NCBI GenBank assembly: GCA_030674185.1
Contig: CM060307.1
Span: 58,387,481-58,451,480 of the forward strand
Length of the DNA stretch: 64,000 nucleotides
Source of the DNA: Monoplex corrugatus
Lineage: Eukaryota; Mollusca; Gastropoda; Littorinimorpha; Ranellidae
Direction of reading: 5' to 3'
Part shown: one piece after another, positions 59,580 through 64,000 of the stretch
How positions within the stretch are numbered: position 1 is the first letter of the stretch
Layout of the letters: the number at the start of each line of letters is the position of its first letter
Position numbers and translations under genes: made by a program
Notes under the pieces: model-generated
What the model was told of the DNA's origin: nothing
Database searches by the model: none
What the model saw: only the letters and a program-made list of their open reading frames with translations

Positions 59580-60139
59580 CATTTCATCAGACGGCAGATG
59601 CACATCAGAAATAGCCGGCAGAATCGGCCAAGCCAAAACAGCATTCAAGAAGATGACAAGCATTCTTACCAACAAATGCCTATCAGTTAACATCAGGAAA
59701 GAGTTCTTCAATGTTATATAGAACCAGTACTGTTGTACGGATGTGAGGCGTAAACAGTCAACAAGCAAAGCCAGAACAAGATTGAGGCAGCCGAGATGTG
59801 GTTTCTAGACGAATGTTGAGAGTTCCATGGACAGCAAAGAAAACAAACGAGACAGTCTTGATGGAAGCAGACACAAGTAGATCATTCATAAGGAAGATTA
59901 GGAAAAGACAGGCAACATTTATAGGCCATTTTATGAGGAAGGGGGATTGGAACACCTGGTCACAACGGGAAAGCTGAGGGAAAGAGAGCACCAGGTAGAC
60001 CCAGGGAGAAAATGCTAGATGGACTCGCAGAGTGGCTGAGGACGAGGAGGGTGGAGGAGATGCTTGGGGCAACAAGATGTAGAGACAGATGGAAGTCCAT
60101 GATCGCCAACGCCATGCGGCAGGGCACCTGATGATGATG
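59580..60139 (+). mobile_element. LINE-D copy 1, 5'-truncated with target-site duplication
   Basis: The element starts inside the RT C-terminal region: SDGRCTSEIAGRIGQAKTAF (59587-59646), KKMTSILTNKCLSVNIRKEF (59647-59706), a frameshift, YIEPVLLYGCEA (about 59716-59751), IEAAEMWFL, IRKIRKRQATFIGHFMRKGG (about 59884-59943) and a terminal SMIANAMRQGT with stop near 60129-60132. The tail is a short (GAT)n. A perfect 10-bp target-site duplication, AAGCTTGGTT, flanks it at 59570-59579 and 60140-60149. Frameshifts make it non-functional. Confidence 0.92.
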
Positions 60140-60149
60140 AAGCTTGGTT

Positions 60150-61056
60150 GAGCAATCTAAACCAGATACACGCTTTCTTTCTTTCTTAAATTTGTTTTAT
60201 TTTTTGTTTCCTTGCGCCCAACAATGTGTCTGTGTCTGTGCACGCATGTCTGTAATTATTCCTGAGCGCCCATGTCGTAACAGTTTCATTTGTTTGTATG
60301 CTGTTTTAGTTTAAGATGAATAGCGACTCAACATTTCCAATATTTTGGGAAGAGAAATCTGTGAGTGCTGGCCTTTTTCTGATGCAAGACTTGCCCATCA
60401 AAGTGTGCAGATGTCTATACGTGACAACAGGAACAAAAGAGTTGACGTGCAGAAACTCTGATTTAGGCGGCTCCCTCACGGTTATGTCTATGGTGTATGT
60501 GGTTTTCAAGGTGATGGAATTGTCAATGTTTACAAAAATGTACTGTAACTCAAAGCGTGGCTGTTAAACACCGTTATGTTTTCCGAAAAGTATTAAGTAT
60601 GTATATCATGGCCTCAGCTGGAAAGTCCTGGACAATGCAAAACAGCGCCAACCACCTGACCGATTTTTCTTTAAGGTGTTTTTTCAAGTTGTGCAGCAGA
60701 TGACTCATGAGCCAATATCTCATGTTTGGTTGATGTAAAGTGTTCGAATCTTCTAATCAATGCCACAGGTGTCTATCTCTTTGGCCTGGTTAACTGTAAG
60801 TGTAAAGCCTAACCTCTCATGCTAATCTCAAACCAAAAAAGAAGTTCACAGCGTCGTCATCACTATCATTATCGTCGTCATATCGACATCGTTAATCATC
60901 ATACCTGTATGGAAATTGTCTCAGGTTCTGTGGTTATTCACGCCTTATGTTGTTACTGGCCATGTCAAGATCTTTGACAACTTAAGGTTCACAGAGAATC
61001 TAGTGGGGTGTTAAGTTGATCTACACGTCAGGTGGGTTTCCTTAATTCAGTTCCGC
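60150..61056 (+). repeat. Unit C, E to F interval with old SINE 3' fragment
   Basis: 60150-60180 continues landmark E after the LINE-D insertion (TTGAGCAATCTAAACC parallels 19267-19280). 60315-60510 matches 43840-44020 and 19440-19640. 60740-60900 (CCACAGGTGTCTATCTCTTTGGCCTGGTTAA) is an old SINE 3' fragment shared with 44290-44430. Confidence 0.65.
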
Positions 61057-61067
61057 GATTGTGTATT

Positions 61068-61326
61068 TAAGGAAGATTAGGAAAAGACAAGCAACATTTA
61101 TAGGCCATTTTATGAGGAAGGGGGATTTGGAGCACCTGGTCACAACGGGAAAGCTGGAGGGAAAGAGAGCACCGGTAGACCCAGGGAGAGAATGCTGGAC
61201 GGACTTGCAGAGTGGCTGGGGATGAGGAGGGTGGAGGAGATGCTGGGGGCAACGAGAGATAGAGATGGTTGGAGGTCCATGGTCGCCAACGCCATGCGGC
61301 AGGGCACCTGATGATGATGTGATGAT
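61068..61326 (+). mobile_element. LINE-D copy 2, 5'-truncated with target-site duplication
   Basis: Only the last 259 bp of the LINE-D family, beginning at the IRKRQATFIGHFMRKGG block and ending with ANAMRQGT, a stop and (GAT)n. Roughly nine in ten bases match copy 1. Flanked by GATTGTGTATT at 61057-61067 and 61327-61337; the leading GAT may belong to the tail, leaving at least 8 bp of duplication. Confidence 0.92.
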
Positions 61327-61337
61327 GATTGTGTATT

Positions 61338-61600
61338 GGGGGAGGGGGGAAGCGAGAGGGAGTAGGCAGTTTTTAAGACTTGACCTTCTTAGATATTTTT
61401 CTTGCCACAGTTGTATAGTCGGTGATGTTCAAGAACGGATGACGTCAAGAGCTTTGAAATGTAAGGGTGCATGTTTACTGAAGTCTGCCGTTACCAAACA
61501 GTCTCCAAGATATGCCCTCGCTCAAATCATACATAACATGACTGTTAGATAAAAACCTTTACTGTACACTAAAGTTTGTACATGTTTTCCAGTGAATTGA
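61338..61600 (+). repeat. Unit C, landmark F
   Basis: 61345-61505 (GACTTGACCTTCTTAGATAT, TTACTGAAGTCTGCCGTTACC) matches 44600-44720 and 21690-21780. Confidence 0.65.
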
Positions 61601-61629
61601 TCTCTCTCTCTTTCTCTCTCTGTCTCTCT

Positions 61630-61680
<51 letters not shown>
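61600..61680. repeat. (CT)n microsatellite
   Basis: About 80 bp of CT repeat directly upstream of the core. Confidence 0.96.
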
Positions 61681-61681
<1 letters not shown>

Positions 61682-61687
61682 CTCTGT

Positions 61688-61985
61688 GCATGTGGTTTCG
61701 ATCTCTTGGTGTGCACCGTTTCGCCCGATCACTAGTACAGGGGGGACTAATTGATTCAGCGGTTTCCACATCCCCGAGGAGCCCGGAAAAGTTTGGTTTG
61801 AACCGTGATGCAGAAGAAGGACCTATCGATTATGTGTCAGGGAGGGAGGGAAGTACAGGAAGGATGGGGTGGCTTGGAGGTGCTTGCCTGAGCTGAGCAA
61901 ACAGCTTTGTTGGGGCCCCCCATCAACCTTCGTCCAAACGACCCCTTTCTCTTTGTGTCTGTCGGTTTCTCTCTATTTTTGTCTG
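61688..61985. repeat. Highly conserved core, unit C copy
   Basis: Near-identical to 22139-22445: about five substitutions, a single A deletion and an 8-bp GTCTGTCT deletion near 61948. The minus-strand B-box-like GGTTCAAACC lies at 61795-61804. Confidence 0.75.
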
Positions 61986-61999
61986 CTCTGCCTGCCTGC

Positions 62000-62790
62000 C
62001 TGTCCTGTGTCTGTCTGTCTGTAAGTATGTATGTATGCATGTTGTATGTTGTATGATGTATGTAATGTACATTTGTACGTATGTACGTACGTAGGTAGTA
62101 TGTATGTATGTAATGTATATGTCTGTGTCTGTCTGTCTGTCTCTCTTTTCCTCCTCCTTATCATCTGAAGTGCAGCTATACATTACGTACGTACGTACGT
62201 ATGTATGTACGTACTACGTATGTATTATGTATAACGTATGTAGTATGAAGTATGTATGTATGTATGTATGTATAATGCACGTACATATGTCTCTGTCTCC
62301 GTGTCTGTGTGGCTGGCTGTCTCTCGCTCTTTTCCTCCCCCTTATCATCTCAAGCGCAGCTATACATACATACACACACACATCATACATACATACATAC
62401 AACATACTACAATACAACATACATAAACATACATAATACATACGTATAACATACACACATACGTACTACTACATACATAACATACATACATACTACATAC
62501 ATAATACTACGTACATCCATCCATACATATCATACATACACACATACATACATACATACATACATCATACATACATCCATACATACATACATACATACAT
62601 ACATACATACATACATACATACATACATACATACATACATACACACACATACATCATGCATTATGTATGTATGTAATGTACGTATGTATGTCTCTGTCTC
62701 TGTCTGTTTGTCTGTCTGTCTCTCACTCTTTGTCTGTCTCACTGTTTTCCTCTCCCTTATCACCTCAAGTGCAGCTATAGCCGCTTCGAG
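62000..62790. repeat. (TGTA)n/(TACA)n expansion with a triplicated flank
   Basis: TGTATGTA-type repeats run to about 62280 and CATACATA-type repeats from about 62365 to 62655, so the halves are complementary. The segment CTTATCATCT(C/G)AAG then TGCAGCTATA, with the upstream CTCTCTTTTCCTC, occurs three times at about 62145-62183, 62325-62366 and 62740-62780. Units A and B lack the expansion. Confidence 0.92.
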
Positions 62791-63300
62791 TTGCTCTCCC
62801 CATCCGCACGCATATTGATATTTCCCACAGAATTTATCATAAGCTGATTCCTCCTTTTCTTCTTGTCAGCCTTCCAAACACAAAAAGAAAGGAGGAATGG
62901 AGATATGCGTCCATCAGCCTGTCTCTCTGTCTGTTTGCCTTCTGTTTGAGCAAGCATAGCCACAAAGATTTCTCGGTCATTTGTGTATGGATGTTGATAC
63001 AGTTCCGGGTGAATGTTCACTTTGAAGTTTCCAATTTTGTCATTTTATCCAGTTTCAAGACCACATAACCAGAAGAAAATTATCAGGTCATATCCTGGCT
63101 CTGCAAGATGTCTGTGCTAAACAAGTAGTTTTGTTTGATTTGGTTTAGATATCATCATAAAAATAAAACAGTCATGCCGTATTAGCAGTCTGCCTTTTCC
63201 AACATCTTTCTGTTTTGTAACTGGCTTTATACATACATGTATCTCGTTCTGAATATACAAAGATGAGACTCCTGGGCATGCCATATGTTGAGCTGAACTG
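62791..63300 (+). repeat. Unit C, core downstream arm
   Basis: 62820-63010 (AGAATTTATCATAAGCTGATTCC, GCCTTCCAAACACAAAAAG, GTTTGAGCAAGCATAGCCAC) matches 22545-22740 and 45355-45535. The rest parallels 22740-23000 loosely. Confidence 0.7.
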
Positions 63301-63301
63301 A

Positions 63302-63390
<89 letters not shown>

Positions 63391-63392
63391 AT
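63302..63392. repeat. (CA)n microsatellite
   Basis: Uninterrupted CA repeat of about 88 bp. Confidence 0.97.
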
Positions 63393-63559
63393 GTGCATCG
63401 TCTTGCCTCTTTTGTAATTCTCCTTATAATTATAGAAAATGGAGGAATTATTTCATGCTGACTGGAGGAACGCTCTATGTATGTCTGTTTTTGGCGTAGA
63501 TAAAACAGCAAATGAGATTATGGAACCTTACCTCATATAGCCAGCCTTTGGATAGCAAA

Positions 63560-63715
63560 CAGGAACAGAACAAACACGAAAAAAAATAAGAACGCGTATT
63601 TAATACAAGACAAGACAGGCGCAAATTTTCGGCCAACTGGCCTTTGTCAAGCGTAGATTACAATCAAACAAACTCCAGGCACAAAAATTAAGAGAAAAAG
63701 ACTGATACAATTATC
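63560..63715. repeat. Dispersed repeat R2, copy 2
   Basis: Close match to 51925-52090: AACACGAAAAAAAATAAGAA, then GACAAGACAGGCGCAAATTT and TCGGCCAACTGGCCTTTGTC. Both copies are in the same orientation. Confidence 0.75.
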
Positions 63716-64000
63716 AGCCGCTGCAGCAGCAGAGCAGCAGCATTCTTATGTTATTGTTATTGTTATTGTTATTGTTAATATTTGCAGTGACGAAGTGATG
63801 AAAAATATAGCCTTGCACTCCAGACTTGCTGTTCAGACTTCTCTCAATACACAGAATATTAGATAGACTTGTATGGAGGGAACAGTGCAGGGCGTACTTT
63901 TTTTCATGCGTGGAATTTCTACATGAAGGCACTGGTATTCACCAGTAAGACCAAAAACTCCAGATTCATTCACTTAGTAAGATCATAAGATCATTCGGAC
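63716..64000. other. Right edge of unit C
   Basis: (CAG)n-like stretch at 63720-63740 and (TTATTG)n at 63747-63777. 63910-64000 matches 46300-46385 of unit B, so the unit continues past the window. No gene. Confidence 0.6.

Overview
This is animal nuclear DNA from an accessory, gene-poor region. I found no intact host protein-coding gene, rRNA or functional tRNA. It has no bacterial gene density. It is saturated with long CA/GT, CT/GA, TA and TATC/TATG microsatellites, and it holds pieces of at least six non-LTR retrotransposon (LINE) groups, tRNA-derived SINEs and TTAA-flanked hairpin MITEs. The LINE types and simple-repeat load fit a lophotrochozoan, most likely a marine gastropod mollusc. 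That assignment is an inference and the species is not resolved.

Layout. 1-5.5 kb is a LINE cluster: a zinc-finger-tailed LINE (LINE-A) split by a nested CR1/L2-like LINE (LINE-B), followed by an unrelated RT fragment (LINE-C). 5.5-9.7 kb holds nothing I recognise beyond simple sequence. From about 9.7 kb to the right edge the window is built from three diverged copies of one long unit, each with the same order of landmarks. Unit A runs roughly 10.9-27 kb, unit B 36.4-47.8 kb, and unit C 50.4-64 kb and beyond the edge. A terminal module (X) occurs at 9.7-10.35, 27.5-30.3 and 30.5-34.5 kb. Shared landmarks are named L2 (10.9/36.4/50.4 kb), L3 (14.6/52.3 kb), L4 (15.8/37.9/53.2 kb), D (17.1/41.3/57.8 kb), E (18.9/43.3/59.0 kb), F (21.6/44.5/61.3 kb), a highly conserved core (22.1/44.95/61.7 kb) and its downstream arm.

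Later insertions distinguish the units. Unit A carries a decayed CR1/L2 LINE, an RTE-type tail and an RNase H-bearing LINE tail. Unit B carries a second LINE-A, a minus-strand SINE and, at its end, an antisense LINE. Unit C carries a plus-strand SINE, two hairpin MITEs plus a fragment, and two 5'-truncated LINE-D copies with clear target-site duplications.

The most interesting signals are the core of about 150-300 bp, which is far better conserved between units than its flanks; the clean nested LINE insertion that creates a false 652-codon fusion ORF; a 56-bp minisatellite of about 18 copies with an internal inverted repeat; the TTAA hairpin elements; and a short minus-strand ORF kept in register in all three units. 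All homology statements were made by eye within the window; no alignment or database search was run.
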